A DNA stretch of 64,000 bases, taken from contig LWDJ01000030.1 of the NCBI GenBank assembly GCA_002083435.1, positions 1-64,000 of the forward strand, given 5' to 3'. Position numbers and translations under genes: made by a program. How positions within the stretch are numbered: the stretch's first letter is position 1; the number at the start of each line of letters is the position of its first letter. This DNA comes from Proteobacteria bacterium SG_bin6. Lineage in GTDB: Bacteria; Pseudomonadota; Alphaproteobacteria; Sphingomonadales; Sphingomonadaceae. Shown here in pieces: positions 21,434-30,570 of this stretch. The notes beneath the pieces were generated by a model. It made no database searches and had not been told where the DNA came from. It saw nothing but the letters and a program-made list of their open reading frames with translations.

Positions 21434-22413
21434 AGGAGGTCTCCTTGAGTTTGGGTGGCGGGGATCAGGCGATAATCGCCGGTGACAGGGTCGAGCCCGT
21501 CGACGCGGGCCAGTTCGGCGAGACGTCGCCCAGTGCCCTCGCGCACCAGCACGGCGACGAGGTTGATAGTCTCGGCAATCTGGGCGCGCGGAACGGTGAC
21601 GACTGCTTCCTGGATCAATTGCTCCATCCGCCGAAGTGCGCCCATGGCGCTTCCGGCATGGATCGTTCCGATCCCGCCAGGGTGGCCAGTGCCCCAGGCT
21701 TTGAGCAGATCGAGCGCCTCGGCGCCGCGCACTTCGCCAATCGGGATCCGGTCAGGGCGCAGACGGAGGCTGGATCGAACCAGGTCGGATAGCGAAGCCA
21801 CGCCATCTTTTGTCCGCATTGCCACGAGGTTTGGCGCGCGACATTGCAGCTCGCGGGTGTCTTCGATGAGCACGACTCTATCGGTGGTTCTGGCCACCTC
21901 GGCGAGTAGAGCATTGGTCAGGGTGGTTTTGCCGGTGCCGGTTCCGCCCGCGACGAGGATGTTGAGGCGGTCAGCCACGCCGGAGCGAAGGGTTGCGGCC
22001 TCTTGAACGGACATGATCCCGGCACCGACATAGTCTTCGAGCAGAAACACTGCGATGGCGGGCTTGCGGATCGCGAAGGTTGGTGCGGCTACCACCGGTG
22101 GCAGAAGGCCTTCAAACCTCTCCCCGCTTTCCGGCAGCTCGGCCGACACGCGGGGAGCATCGCTGTGGACTTCGGCCCCGACATGATGAGCGACCAAGCG
22201 GATTATGCGCTCCCCATCGGCAGCGGTTAGCCGGTCACCGCTGTCCGAGAGACCCATACCCAAACGGTCGACCCAGAGCCGCCCATCGGGATTGAGCATG
22301 ATCTCGATGACCTGCGGATCGGCAAGCCAGGTTGAGATCGATGCACCCATCGCGGTGCGCAGCATGCGTGCGCCGCGTGAACGTGCCTCGATTTTGACTG
22401 GCTCAATGCCCAT
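21430..22413 (-). CDS. trbB: TrbB/VirB11 traffic ATPase
   Basis: A 327-aa VirB11-family hexameric ATPase. Walker A is VAGGTGTGKTTLTNALL near residue 155, the Asp box VLIEDTRELQC near 182, Walker B-like RPDRIPIGEVRGAEALDLL near 220, and the His box GHPGGIGTIHAGS near 243. It is the first gene of the minus-strand trb run and is separated from the upstream nuclease-like gene by 189 bases, which may hold its promoter. VirB11 proteins switch the channel between pilus building and DNA export. Confidence 0.96.
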   Translation of the reverse strand: MGIEPVKIEARSRGARMLRTAMGASISTWLADPQVIEIMLNPDGRLWVDRLGMGLSDSGDRLTAADGERIIRLVAHHVGAEVHSDAPRVSAELPESGERFEGLLPPVVAAPTFAIRKPAIAVFLLEDYVGAGIMSVQEAATLRSGVADRLNILVAGGTGTGKTTLTNALLAEVARTTDRVVLIEDTRELQCRAPNLVAMRTKDGVASLSDLVRSSLRLRPDRIPIGEVRGAEALDLLKAWGTGHPGGIGTIHAGSAMGALRRMEQLIQEAVVTVPRAQIAETINLVAVLVREGTGRRLAELARVDGLDPVTGDYRLIPATQTQGDLL

Positions 22414-22602
22414 CGGATACCCCGCCTTGGGAGCGGGACAAGTTCGTCCTGCTCGACGGGGACGATTAAGAGACGCAGAAAAGGGGCAGATTCAACAAGG
22501 ATTTAGCATCATCGTAGTGGGGCGCAGAAAAACAGGGATGAGCGTAGATTGCGACCTGTAGCAGCCGTCGACGCTGCGACGCTTACGCCGGGGATGCAAT
22601 GG

Positions 22603-23613
22603 TTAGGCCAATACAACCTTGCGGTTCGGTGCTGGCGTTAGGTGGAAGCGGCGCAGCTTGATTCCGAGTTCTGCTAAGCAGAGATCCATCCCCTCTGGCA
22701 GGTCCCCTTCTGGCAGGACCAGTGTCCGATTGACTTCTGCGCCTTCGCGGACTGAGTGGGCTAAGAGTTGACCGATACCTGTGTAGAGAGACTGGCGCCC
22801 GCAATCCGTTTTGATCTCATAAATTTCGGTCATCCTGCTTCCGATTTTCACCATGAGGTCGACAAGCAGACTGTTTACGACCACTTCATTTTTTGCGGCC
22901 ATCGCCTGGCGTTCATCACGAATCGCCCTCACAACATCGCCGTGGTAAGAAAAATAATCGAACTCGGGGCGTCGCCGTCCTTTCCGGCGGCCTGAAGCTT
23001 CATCTCTGAATTTATCCCATTCAGCGATCTTCTTACGAGCAGCGACGTTATCAAGGTCTCCTCGCTTCACGGCGTCCTTGAATTCACGGACGGTGCAGAC
23101 GAAGGTCCAGATGCGGCCAGCCAGATCGGGATCATCTACCCGACCGATGACGATCCCTGATCTTGGCTCGCCTGTCGTTCGTTCGACATCCTCTAGGACA
23201 CTGCCTGACCAACTCATGAAAGCACCGCGTCCAACGCCCTTTTTCCCGCCGCCCACGCTTCCATCGTGCATGAAATAGGTGGCGCCCGTTGATGGGTCGT
23301 GAGCGAAGAAACCTGCGACAGATGCGGAATTCGTAGTGGTCGGGACGTTAATCTCGACGGTAATCATCTGGGTATGGCGCTTGCTGTCATAGACTCCGAA
23401 GGCATTCCAGCGCCTCGGTATTTTGGCATCATTGGCATGCGAGAACGCTGCCCACAAAGTGCCGTCACCGTTGGCATACATAGTTTCGTCGAGATTTCCG
23501 CTGGGAAAGCCGATGTTGCGCTTTCCGATGCACTGCAAAGATCTAGTCAGGACGTCTTCCATAGCCTTCTGGGCTGCGTCTTTCGCCTTTTTGTCTTCCA
23601 CCAGTACGAGCAT
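22603..23613 (-). CDS. Cargo protein with PD-(D/E)XK nuclease-like C-terminus
   Basis: A 336-aa protein not belonging to any conjugation family I recognise. The C-terminal third resembles a restriction-type nuclease core: H224-G-D, D252 in LLVDLMVK, E266-I-K268 in TEIYEIKTD, then Q274 and a helix with IGQLLAHS, a common arrangement in PD-(D/E)XK enzymes. The N-terminal 200 residues are unassigned. The ATG at 23613 has only a weak Shine-Dalgarno. It sits alone with gaps of about 190 bases on both sides, interrupting the usual traG-copG-trbB order, which marks it as inserted cargo, plausibly for defence. Confidence 0.72.
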   Translation of the reverse strand: MLVLVEDKKAKDAAQKAMEDVLTRSLQCIGKRNIGFPSGNLDETMYANGDGTLWAAFSHANDAKIPRRWNAFGVYDSKRHTQMITVEINVPTTTNSASVAGFFAHDPSTGATYFMHDGSVGGGKKGVGRGAFMSWSGSVLEDVERTTGEPRSGIVIGRVDDPDLAGRIWTFVCTVREFKDAVKRGDLDNVAARKKIAEWDKFRDEASGRRKGRRRPEFDYFSYHGDVVRAIRDERQAMAAKNEVVVNSLLVDLMVKIGSRMTEIYEIKTDCGRQSLYTGIGQLLAHSVREGAEVNRTLVLPEGDLPEGMDLCLAELGIKLRRFHLTPAPNRKVVLA

Positions 23614-23810
23614 GCATCACCAATTTCTGGAATTTCCGGCCATATGAAGCATGAATATATGTGCCGGGCAACAGAAAATGTCAGGCAACATTTTTGCAGG
23701 GGCACTGCCGGCGCGCGTATGTGACGGCATTAACTCTCGTGATGATGTTGTGGGCTTAAAGTCGGATGAGAGGCTGACCACAAACCAAAGGCCATCGCCA
23801 GGGCGGTTTC

Positions 23811-24215
23811 TTACCCTTCCATTTCTTCCCGCAGCTTTGGCCCAGCCTCCATCCGCCGCGCTAAGGACTCCACAAAGGCCTGATACCGCTTTTTCCCGGT
23901 TGCCTGTGCCGCCCGCATTGCCTCGTCGGGCAACGGAGCATTGCTGGTCAGCCAGAACCGCACGAAGATCGCAAACGCTTCATTCGACAGCTCAACATGC
24001 CATTCGAGGCGCTCAAGCTGCCGCGATATCCGGTCGAGCCGCTTGGTCAGCGCGGCCTCGACCCGTTCCTCCTGGTCAGGCGTGAGCATCGAAGCGAGCG
24101 CGGCCTCGAGGACTTCTGTTTGCGACACCCGCCTGGACCGCGCACGCTCCGAAAGCTGTCGCGCCAAGTGGGCATGGATGCGAAACGTCATCTTTTGGCG
24201 ATCAGGCTTCTTCAC
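23811..24215 (-). CDS. CopG-like ribbon-helix-helix protein next to traG
   Basis: A 134-aa protein with an N-terminal ribbon-helix-helix (KMTFRIHAHLARQLSERARSR, about residues 8-28, then VSQTEVLEAALASML) and a helical C-terminal region with LDRISRQLERLEWHVELSNEAFAIFVRFWL. Such CopG-family genes regularly follow traG in Trb elements and may act as a relaxosome accessory factor or a repressor of transfer. Its start overlaps the traG stop by 4 bases, so the two are coupled. Confidence 0.82.
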   Translation of the reverse strand: MKKPDRQKMTFRIHAHLARQLSERARSRRVSQTEVLEAALASMLTPDQEERVEAALTKRLDRISRQLERLEWHVELSNEAFAIFVRFWLTSNAPLPDEAMRAAQATGKKRYQAFVESLARRMEAGPKLREEMEG

Positions 24216-26275
24216 AGCTCGATCCCATCGTCTGGATCGAGCGAGGCATTGCGCGCATTGCGCCGCATGGCCCGGTCAATGGCCTGCCGGTTCTGTGCCG
24301 TCTCGTCCGGGGATGTGTCGGCGTCGGGATCGAACGGGTTGAAGGGACGGTCCGGCTCCGGCGCAATACTCTCATGCTCGGGCAGGCCGGGCTCCTGGCG
24401 GATACCGCTGGTCTCGGTCTGACTATCGGCCTTCGACTTCATGTTGCGCCTCTTGACGGACGCCTTGGGCCTGGTGGTTTTCAAAGCTCCTATCGCTGCG
24501 GGCCGTCCATTGGCCTCGGGAGCCTGGAGAAGCTGTTCGGCTTGGATGGGCTCACGGCCAGACCAATCATCTGCAGCAGCTTTCGAGAAATTGGCGTGTA
24601 CCGGCTTGGGTGGCTCGAGCACACGCATGGTGAATCGCGGGTCTCGGAAATAACGGGCCTTGTGCGCACGGATCGGCGGGATCCCAGTAGCCATCACGAC
24701 CTCGTCATCTGGGGGCAGTTGCATCACTTCGCCGGGCGTCAGCAAGGCCCGTGCTGTCTCGGAGCGCGAGACCATGAGATGCCCCAGCCATGGTGAAAGC
24801 CGGTGCCCTGCATAATTCTTCATGGCCCGCATTTCCGTCGCGGTTCCCAAGGCTTCCGAGATTCGCTTCGCAGTCCGCTCGTCATTGGTCGCAAAACTGA
24901 CCCTGACGTGACAGTTGTCGAGGATGGCATTGTTCTGGCCGTAAGCCTTCTCTATCTGGTTCAATGACTGCGCGATCAGGAACGCCTTGATCCCGTAGCC
25001 CGCCATGAAGGCAAGTGCGCTCTCGAAGAAATCGAGCCGTCCGAGCGCCGGAAACTCGTCGAGCATGAGAAGCAGACGCTGCGGACGATTGCCGGGATTG
25101 AGGTCTTCGGTCAGGCGCCGGCCGATCTGGTTGAGGAGCAGCCGGATGAGCGGCTTGGTCCGGCTGATGTCACCGGGCGGAATGACGAGATACAGCGAGG
25201 TCGGATGCTGACCGGCCATAAGGTCTGCGATGCGCCAATGCGACGCGCTGGTGACCTTCGCCACCACCGGATCGCGGTAGAGCCCAAGGAACGACATCGC
25301 GGTCGACAGCACGCCGGACCGCTCATTGTCCGATTTGTTGAGCAGTTCCTGCGCCGCTGCCGCCACGACGGGGTGGACACCCTTTTCACCAAGATGTCGG
25401 GTGGCTTTCATCCGGTGCAGCGTCGTTTCGATCCCGCAGCGCGGATCAGACAGGAACGCGGTGACCCCGGCGAGCGACTTGTCCTTTTCGGCATAGAGCA
25501 CGTGAAGGATCGCGCCGACAAGCAAAGCATGGCTGGTCTTTTCCCAGTGGTTGCGCTTTTCAAGGCTGCCTTCAGGATCGACCAGCACGTCGGCGACATT
25601 CTGCACATCGCGCACTTCCCATTCGCCGCGCCGGACCTCGAGCAGAGGATTGTAAGCGGCGGAAGCGGGATTGGTCGGATCGAACAGTAGAACGCGGCCA
25701 TGGCGAGCGCGAAAGCCTGCCGTGAGCTGCCAGTTCTCGCCCTTGATGTCGTGAATGATCGCCGATCCGGGCCAGGTCAGCAGCGTTGGAACGACCAGGC
25801 CCACACCTTTGCCTGACCGTGTCGGTGCGAAGCAGAGGACATGCTCAGGTCCGTCATGCCGGAGATAGGTGTCCGCGAAGCGTCCGAGTACCACACCAGC
25901 ATCTCCGAGCATGCCCGCCTTGCGGATTTCGCGCTCATTGGCCCACCGCGCCGAGCCATAGGTTTCGGCCTTCCGGCGTTCGCGGGCACGCCAGACAGAC
26001 ATGGCGATAGCGACCATGAAGGACAGAAATCCGCCTGATATTGCAATGAGGGCACCGCGCTCGAATACAGACGGCGCATAGGCATCGAATGCGAACCACC
26101 ACCAGAAGAAGGCCGGTGGAGGATAGACGGGGGAAGCGCCGATCCAAAACCACGGCTGTCCCAGTTCCGGCTGATAGCCAAGCGCGGCAGCAGTCCACTG
26201 GGTCGCGCTCCAGATGGTGAGGAGGATAATCGCGAACACGGCCAATATCTGGCCCCAGAGAATCTTGTCATTCAT
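24212..26275 (-). CDS. traG: TraG/VirD4 type IV coupling protein
   Basis: A 687-aa coupling ATPase that delivers the relaxase-DNA complex to the Trb channel. Two transmembrane helices lie in the first 110 residues. Walker A is FAPTRSGKGVGLVVPTLL near residue 160 and Walker B LLLMLDEFPALGRLDF near 410, followed by FLIAQSLNQIEKAYG. I chose the ATG at 26275 (MNDKILWGQ), with GAGAGGA about 9 bases upstream, over an in-frame ATG at 26386. The last 100 residues are charged and poorly conserved. Confidence 0.95.
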   Translation of the reverse strand: MNDKILWGQILAVFAIILLTIWSATQWTAAALGYQPELGQPWFWIGASPVYPPPAFFWWWFAFDAYAPSVFERGALIAISGGFLSFMVAIAMSVWRARERRKAETYGSARWANEREIRKAGMLGDAGVVLGRFADTYLRHDGPEHVLCFAPTRSGKGVGLVVPTLLTWPGSAIIHDIKGENWQLTAGFRARHGRVLLFDPTNPASAAYNPLLEVRRGEWEVRDVQNVADVLVDPEGSLEKRNHWEKTSHALLVGAILHVLYAEKDKSLAGVTAFLSDPRCGIETTLHRMKATRHLGEKGVHPVVAAAAQELLNKSDNERSGVLSTAMSFLGLYRDPVVAKVTSASHWRIADLMAGQHPTSLYLVIPPGDISRTKPLIRLLLNQIGRRLTEDLNPGNRPQRLLLMLDEFPALGRLDFFESALAFMAGYGIKAFLIAQSLNQIEKAYGQNNAILDNCHVRVSFATNDERTAKRISEALGTATEMRAMKNYAGHRLSPWLGHLMVSRSETARALLTPGEVMQLPPDDEVVMATGIPPIRAHKARYFRDPRFTMRVLEPPKPVHANFSKAAADDWSGREPIQAEQLLQAPEANGRPAAIGALKTTRPKASVKRRNMKSKADSQTETSGIRQEPGLPEHESIAPEPDRPFNPFDPDADTSPDETAQNRQAIDRAMRRNARNASLDPDDGIEL

Positions 26276-26303
26276 GGGATTTTGTCCTCTCGGAATTGGT
26301 GCA

Positions 26304-28061
26304 TCACAGGCCGATCCCCCGCCCGCGACCCAAGCTCCAATCGACTGTCCCGCCGGGCGACATCGTGCCTGTGATGTGTTGCCCAAGGTGCGTGTCGAGC
26401 GCTGGGCGCCACGGCACGAGCTGGAAGCTCATACCGTCGTCGATCATCGCGAAGCGCCCGGACGATAGTGTCAGGCGCTCGCGATAGATCCCGCTGACGT
26501 ATTCGCCCGAAGACGACGATTTGTGCTCAAGCCCGGTCCGCGCAGCGATCGCTTGCGCGGTCGACGCAAGCTCTTCGTTCCGGAGCGTGCCGATAAGGTC
26601 CTGTGCGAGGATCAACCTCTGTCCCTGCCGCCGGGCAAGACCCTGCGCTTCGAGATGGTGCGCGCGGGCCTCCATCGCGTTGCGCACTTCGAGTCCGAAG
26701 CCATTGCCTGTGGTTACCGGTTCGCGCGCGACGATCTGGCGATCAAGCCATGTTGCGCCTGGCGAAGTGATCTGGTCCGCAAGGGGCACGTCCGAACGTG
26801 TTGCCAGCGAGAGCCGTGTCTGGCCTTTGGCGTCCTCCCATGATCTGAGCTCGACGATTGCTCCCGGCCTCGCATCGCCGGTCATGTCCATGTCGTCGAA
26901 GCGCAAGTGATGCGTACGGCCATCGGTGCCGTCGACGATGGCATAGGCTCTGCCTGCCAGTTCATCCTGGAGGCCGCGCTCAACGAGCCGCCCGACGATG
27001 GGGTCACTGGGCGTCTTTGAGTGCAGAGCCAGTGCAGCTGGATCGAAGCGTCCGCCGTCCCGGGTCATGGCGCGGTGCATGGTCTTGATGATGTCGTTGC
27101 GGACCGAAAGATCGCGCAAGGCGCGCTCGGCACCGGGATCAATGGTCCAAACTGCAGGACCTTCGCGGGACGCAAGCCCTAGCTGTTCCAGCTTGGCGGC
27201 ACGGCCGATGAGCAGACGGCGCATGCCGGGTTCGCCATCGCCGCCTGGGCGAAGGTCGACCCGGCCCGACATGTCCTCGCCGAGCTTTGAGAGCTGGCGG
27301 TCAAGACCAGTCCACCGTTCGGCATCGACTTCGCGTTCAAGTGCCGTACGGATATCCAGTTCACTGCGCCGTCCGAGTTCGAGCGTGACGCGCTCCTCGG
27401 CTCGGCGGCGCAGTCCATCGCTTATGTAGCCGCGGTCGATGATCAGGTCTGTGCCGTCATCAGCAACGCCGCGGACAAGGATATGAATGTGCGGATTGTC
27501 GGTGTTCCAGTGGTCGACCGCCACCCAGTCCAGCCTGGTGCCGAGATCCTTGGCCATGTCGGTCATCAACTCGCGGGTGAATGCCCGCAGGTCCGGCATG
27601 TCGCCCGCATCTTCGGGACTGACGATGAAGCGGAAGTGGTGCCGGTCATCCTCGCAACGATCGGCGAAGGCTTCGCGATCACTCTGGTCAGAGCGGGCAT
27701 CGAACATGGATGCATCGCGTCCGTCGCGGGTCACCCCGTCGCGTTCGAGATAGGAGATATGGCGAGCAAGCGGTGCGGCGCGATAGTGTGCGCCCTTGTG
27801 CCGGACGATGCGAGCCAGGACAGTAACCCGTCGCTGACCAGGCGAGCGGTGTCGCATAGCGGCAAGCGCAAGCCGACCTCGGCCCGCTCTGCCAGAGCTT
27901 CGGCCTGTTCGCGTCCCACCTCTGCGCAGGCGCGTTTGGCCTGATCGTGCTGCAGCACGGCGGACCTGTGCCGCCAGCTTCTGGCCTCTTTGGCCTGCGC
28001 CCTTACCGCTGTCTCTCCCCCTTCCCGGCCGGACACGAAATTCATTGTCGTCCCCGCTCAT
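26304..28061 (-). CDS. VirD2-like relaxase (DUF3363)
   Basis: A 585-aa relaxase/mobilisation nuclease. An Arg/Gly-rich N-terminus is followed by the relaxase domain with HHFRFIVSPEDAGDM (about 145-160) and the metal-binding HxH in DNPHIHILVRG (about 199-209); DUF3363 covers the C-terminal half. Candidate catalytic Tyr residues include the one in ARHISYLERDG near 103. It should nick oriT and lead the strand into recipients. The ATG at 28061 overlaps the stop of the small upstream ORF (ATGA); an in-frame start at 28154 is less likely. oriT itself was not located. Confidence 0.9.
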   Translation of the reverse strand: MSGDDNEFRVRPGRGRDSGKGAGQRGQKLAAQVRRAAARSGQTRLRRGGTRTGRSSGRAGRGRLALAAMRHRSPGQRRVTVLARIVRHKGAHYRAAPLARHISYLERDGVTRDGRDASMFDARSDQSDREAFADRCEDDRHHFRFIVSPEDAGDMPDLRAFTRELMTDMAKDLGTRLDWVAVDHWNTDNPHIHILVRGVADDGTDLIIDRGYISDGLRRRAEERVTLELGRRSELDIRTALEREVDAERWTGLDRQLSKLGEDMSGRVDLRPGGDGEPGMRRLLIGRAAKLEQLGLASREGPAVWTIDPGAERALRDLSVRNDIIKTMHRAMTRDGGRFDPAALALHSKTPSDPIVGRLVERGLQDELAGRAYAIVDGTDGRTHHLRFDDMDMTGDARPGAIVELRSWEDAKGQTRLSLATRSDVPLADQITSPGATWLDRQIVAREPVTTGNGFGLEVRNAMEARAHHLEAQGLARRQGQRLILAQDLIGTLRNEELASTAQAIAARTGLEHKSSSSGEYVSGIYRERLTLSSGRFAMIDDGMSFQLVPWRPALDTHLGQHITGTMSPGGTVDWSLGRGRGIGL

Positions 28062-28300
28062 GGTCGGTGTGCCATACTGTTTTGCGTTGAAAACAAAGCC
28101 GAATTCGAAGCAGCGTATGGCAGACATGCCTTCATGCCATACGAAATCTGCCAATCATCCCAACCACATAGGACTAGCCTGCTGGCAGCCCTTTTATCTT
28201 GCCCTCCAAAACTGACCTGTCTCTCCCACGCCTGCCTCACCGCCAGAACAAGCCCGCACATCGCCGTGACTGTCAGAACTGCGACCGAGAACACCATCAC
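28058..28300 (-). CDS. Small hypothetical membrane-anchored protein (tentative)
   Basis: An 80-residue frame starting with GTG-ATG inside the transglycosylase stop and ending in TGA overlapping the relaxase ATG. The first 24 residues form a credible membrane helix (VFSVAVLTVTAMCGLVLAV), followed by a soluble tail that I do not recognise. The perfect end-to-end overlap with both neighbours favours a real gene; the unusual composition of the tail is against it. Confidence 0.4.
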   Translation of the reverse strand: MMVFSVAVLTVTAMCGLVLAVRQAWERQVSFGGQDKRAASRLVLCGWDDWQISYGMKACLPYAASNSALFSTQNSMAHRP

Positions 28301-29070
28301 GGCACCCGCGGTGAAAGCGGAATAAACAGGGGGTGCGGAGCCGACTCATCGCGCTGCGAAGAAGCCGCTGTTGGTGCACTGATCGCACGTTCCAGCTGCA
28401 CCGAAGTTGCATCGGTGATGACTTCTGCGCCGCCATAGTCACGCGCCGCAAACAACGCCGCCTGACGCCAAGATTGCGGAGCTGATGCCGGGATCGCCGC
28501 AGTGGCAACAGTACTGGCTATACCAAGGCTTGGGGTGATCTGCGCAACATAGCTGACGGTCTCTGCTGGCAGTCGCCGACGGCCATTTGCATAATCATCA
28601 GCTCGACCCGGCCCGGCATTGTAGGCCGCCAGCATCAGGCTGACGTCGCCATATCGGTCCCACATAGCGCGTAGATAGGCTGTCCCGCCGAGAATATTTG
28701 CGCGGACATCGAACGGGTCAGATCCAAGCCGGTGGCGCTCGGTGAGCATTGCCCAAGTGCCCGGCATGATCTGCATCAGACCCATCGCGCCTGCTGGCGA
28801 GACGGCACGGGAGTTGCCCCGGCTTTCGGCCCGCATGACCGCCCAGATCCAGAGTTCGGGTATACCGAAACGCCGCGAGGCTTCCGCGACATGCGGGGCG
28901 TAAGGATGGGCCGCGAACTGGTCTGACCCGCTAGCAGACGCTGCCTGCCGGGCGGTCACTGAACTGACGCCAAGTGCGAGGCAGAGACCGGGAAGGAGGA
29001 GATAGCGGTGCAGATGAAAGGCGATCCGCAATGGATGCCGCCTGCTCGCGGAGCGTGATCGACGATCCAT
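28297..29070 (-). CDS. Lytic transglycosylase (SLT domain) of the transfer region
   Basis: A 257-aa exported murein hydrolase, VirB1-like in role. An N-terminal basic and hydrophobic segment (about 12-42) acts as a signal. The SLT domain (about 60-190) carries the catalytic Glu in WAVMRAESRGNSRAVSPAGA, then GLMQIMPGTWAML and LMLAAYNAGPGR, the hallmark motifs. It would open peptidoglycan for the conjugation channel. It sits 2 bases from the DUF736 gene and overlaps the small ORF downstream. Confidence 0.92.
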   Translation of the reverse strand: MDRRSRSASRRHPLRIAFHLHRYLLLPGLCLALGVSSVTARQAASASGSDQFAAHPYAPHVAEASRRFGIPELWIWAVMRAESRGNSRAVSPAGAMGLMQIMPGTWAMLTERHRLGSDPFDVRANILGGTAYLRAMWDRYGDVSLMLAAYNAGPGRADDYANGRRRLPAETVSYVAQITPSLGIASTVATAAIPASAPQSWRQAALFAARDYGGAEVITDATSVQLERAISAPTAASSQRDESAPHPLFIPLSPRVP

Positions 29071-29072
29071 GG

Positions 29073-29405
29073 CTATTTCCGATCGCGATGTGTCGGACGT
29101 GTCCAGAGCAGGTGATACTCATCATGCCGACCCATCGAGCGCAGCAGGTTGGCGCGCAAAGGCTGAACAAAAGCCGGGTCATCGATCTGTACCGCAACAT
29201 AGGCGCCGGCGCGCTCGCCGGTGCGATCCCATCCCGCACCGATTTCGATACCGGTGTCCGCATCGCCAAGCAGAACGCGCCAGTCGGGCGCATTTTCGCT
29301 GTCGTTTGCAAGCGCTGGTACAAGTGTCACAACAGCATCAAGCATGAGCGTCCTGATGCGGCCTGCAAAGCCGTCCTGCGTGGATTGAAAGTCGCCGATC
29401 ATCAT
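29073..29405 (-). CDS. DUF736 protein, copy 1
   Basis: A 110-aa DUF736 protein: it starts with IGDFQSTQDGFAGRIRTL, has APDWRVLLGDADTGIEIGAGW in the middle and ends with YHLLWTRP, all family features. DUF736 genes recur near replication and transfer functions in alphaproteobacterial ICEs and plasmids; the biochemical role is unknown. It overlaps the TraF-like peptidase stop by 4 bases and lies directly ahead of the transglycosylase gene. A second, better conserved copy is at 33694-34011. Confidence 0.85.
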   Translation of the reverse strand: MMIGDFQSTQDGFAGRIRTLMLDAVVTLVPALANDSENAPDWRVLLGDADTGIEIGAGWDRTGERAGAYVAVQIDDPAFVQPLRANLLRSMGRHDEYHLLWTRPTHRDRK

Positions 29406-29995
29406 GGCTTGATCTCCTGGTTGGTCGTCGGGAAAGGGATGGGTCTGTCCGGCGCGCGCCAGCGCAGCGGCTCTCCGGGTGCATTGCGTGTGAGGACGGG
29501 GTGCGCGGTGCCAATCAGGCCTGCTGCTGGGAGCACCCCGAAATAGCGCCCATCGAGACTGTCGGGGGCAGGATTGAGGAGGAAGATTTCACCGGCTCGG
29601 ACCCGATGGCAGCCGCGCCAGACAGGCAGCGCGCGGCTCATGCGGTCCTGCAATTTGGCCACAGCCAATGGCCGTCCATCGATCGTGATGACTGCACCGA
29701 CGCGGCAGACCTGCTGACCCGGCAAAGCCGCGACATGCTTCATGAGCGGCACACCGGACGGCAGATAGCGGCGGTTGTCGAGGAAGCGGGCAATCTCGGC
29801 GCTAGGCGCGACAGCGACGAGCTGGCCGAGCGTCACAGGCGCATCGCTATCGATCCGGTAGAGACCGATGGGCGCGCTAGCGCTCGCGTTCCACATCAAC
29901 CGCGGTCGCGGTGCCAGCACAGCGACTGCGGCAAATCCGGCGCTGAACAGGCATGCCGACAGCAGCGTCGCGTGCAGATAGGGACGGCGCCTCAC
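29402..29995 (-). CDS. traF: TraF-like S26 family signal peptidase
   Basis: A 197-aa S26 peptidase of the conjugal TraF type. One N-terminal membrane helix (about 8-28) is followed by the catalytic Ser in WNASASAPIGLYRI (about 35-48) and the general-base Lys in PLMKHVAALPGQQV (about 84-97). In RP4 this enzyme matures and circularises the TrbC pilin, and trbC is present in this element. Start and stop overlap the DUF2840 and DUF736 genes. Confidence 0.92.
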   Translation of the reverse strand: MRRRPYLHATLLSACLFSAGFAAVAVLAPRPRLMWNASASAPIGLYRIDSDAPVTLGQLVAVAPSAEIARFLDNRRYLPSGVPLMKHVAALPGQQVCRVGAVITIDGRPLAVAKLQDRMSRALPVWRGCHRVRAGEIFLLNPAPDSLDGRYFGVLPAAGLIGTAHPVLTRNAPGEPLRWRAPDRPIPFPTTNQEIKP

Positions 29996-30501
29996 GCTTC
30001 GAGCGCCTTACGGCGAAGCCAGGCTGCATGGCGCTCAGCCGTATAGGCGCGAGCCGGCATTCCGGCGCTCAAGCGGTTGCAGACATGGCGCCAGTGATCG
30101 GGTGATGCGTCGCACGGATCGACCCCGGCCGCTTCGACGGCATCGATGGCCTGGAGCACTTGTGCGACCTTGGGCCAGCCTTCGATATGCAACAGCATTT
30201 CACCGCCCGGGCGCACGAATGGCAGCGTCGTGTAAGGCTCGCCGGGTTTGACGGCGGTGATGATGTCGATGCTGGAGTGAACCGTTCCGAAGTCGCTCGA
30301 CAACCAGCGCACAAACGCGAAGGTTGTCCCAGGACGGAAGCCGACGATACGTGTGCGACGGTTGATGATCCGATCCGTCGCCATGCGGCCGAAGCGGATC
30401 CATTGCTCGTAGCGCTTCTCGATCCAGGTCAGTTCCACCTCGGTCAACGCGCTGCGTGGTTGCGGTCTGGCTGCAGACCGTTGCAATGCCGGACTGCTCA
30501 T
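29992..30501 (-). CDS. DUF2840 protein
   Basis: A 169-aa DUF2840 protein, recognisable by LTEVELTWIEKRYEQWIRFG (about 19-38), RRTRIVGFRPGTTFAFVRW and GGEMLLHIEGWPKVAQVLQAIDAVE. The function is unknown; the gene is a constant neighbour of traF in these elements. It overlaps traF by 4 bases. Upstream is the 247-base repeat-containing gap that separates it from repA. Confidence 0.85.
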   Translation of the reverse strand: MSSPALQRSAARPQPRSALTEVELTWIEKRYEQWIRFGRMATDRIINRRTRIVGFRPGTTFAFVRWLSSDFGTVHSSIDIITAVKPGEPYTTLPFVRPGGEMLLHIEGWPKVAQVLQAIDAVEAAGVDPCDASPDHWRHVCNRLSAGMPARAYTAERHAAWLRRKALEA

Positions 30502-30570
30502 GATCGCCGTCCCGACCCCGAGCGCAAAGCGGCGGTCCCGAGGCCTCGCAGCGTCGGCGCTGAGCCAGCG

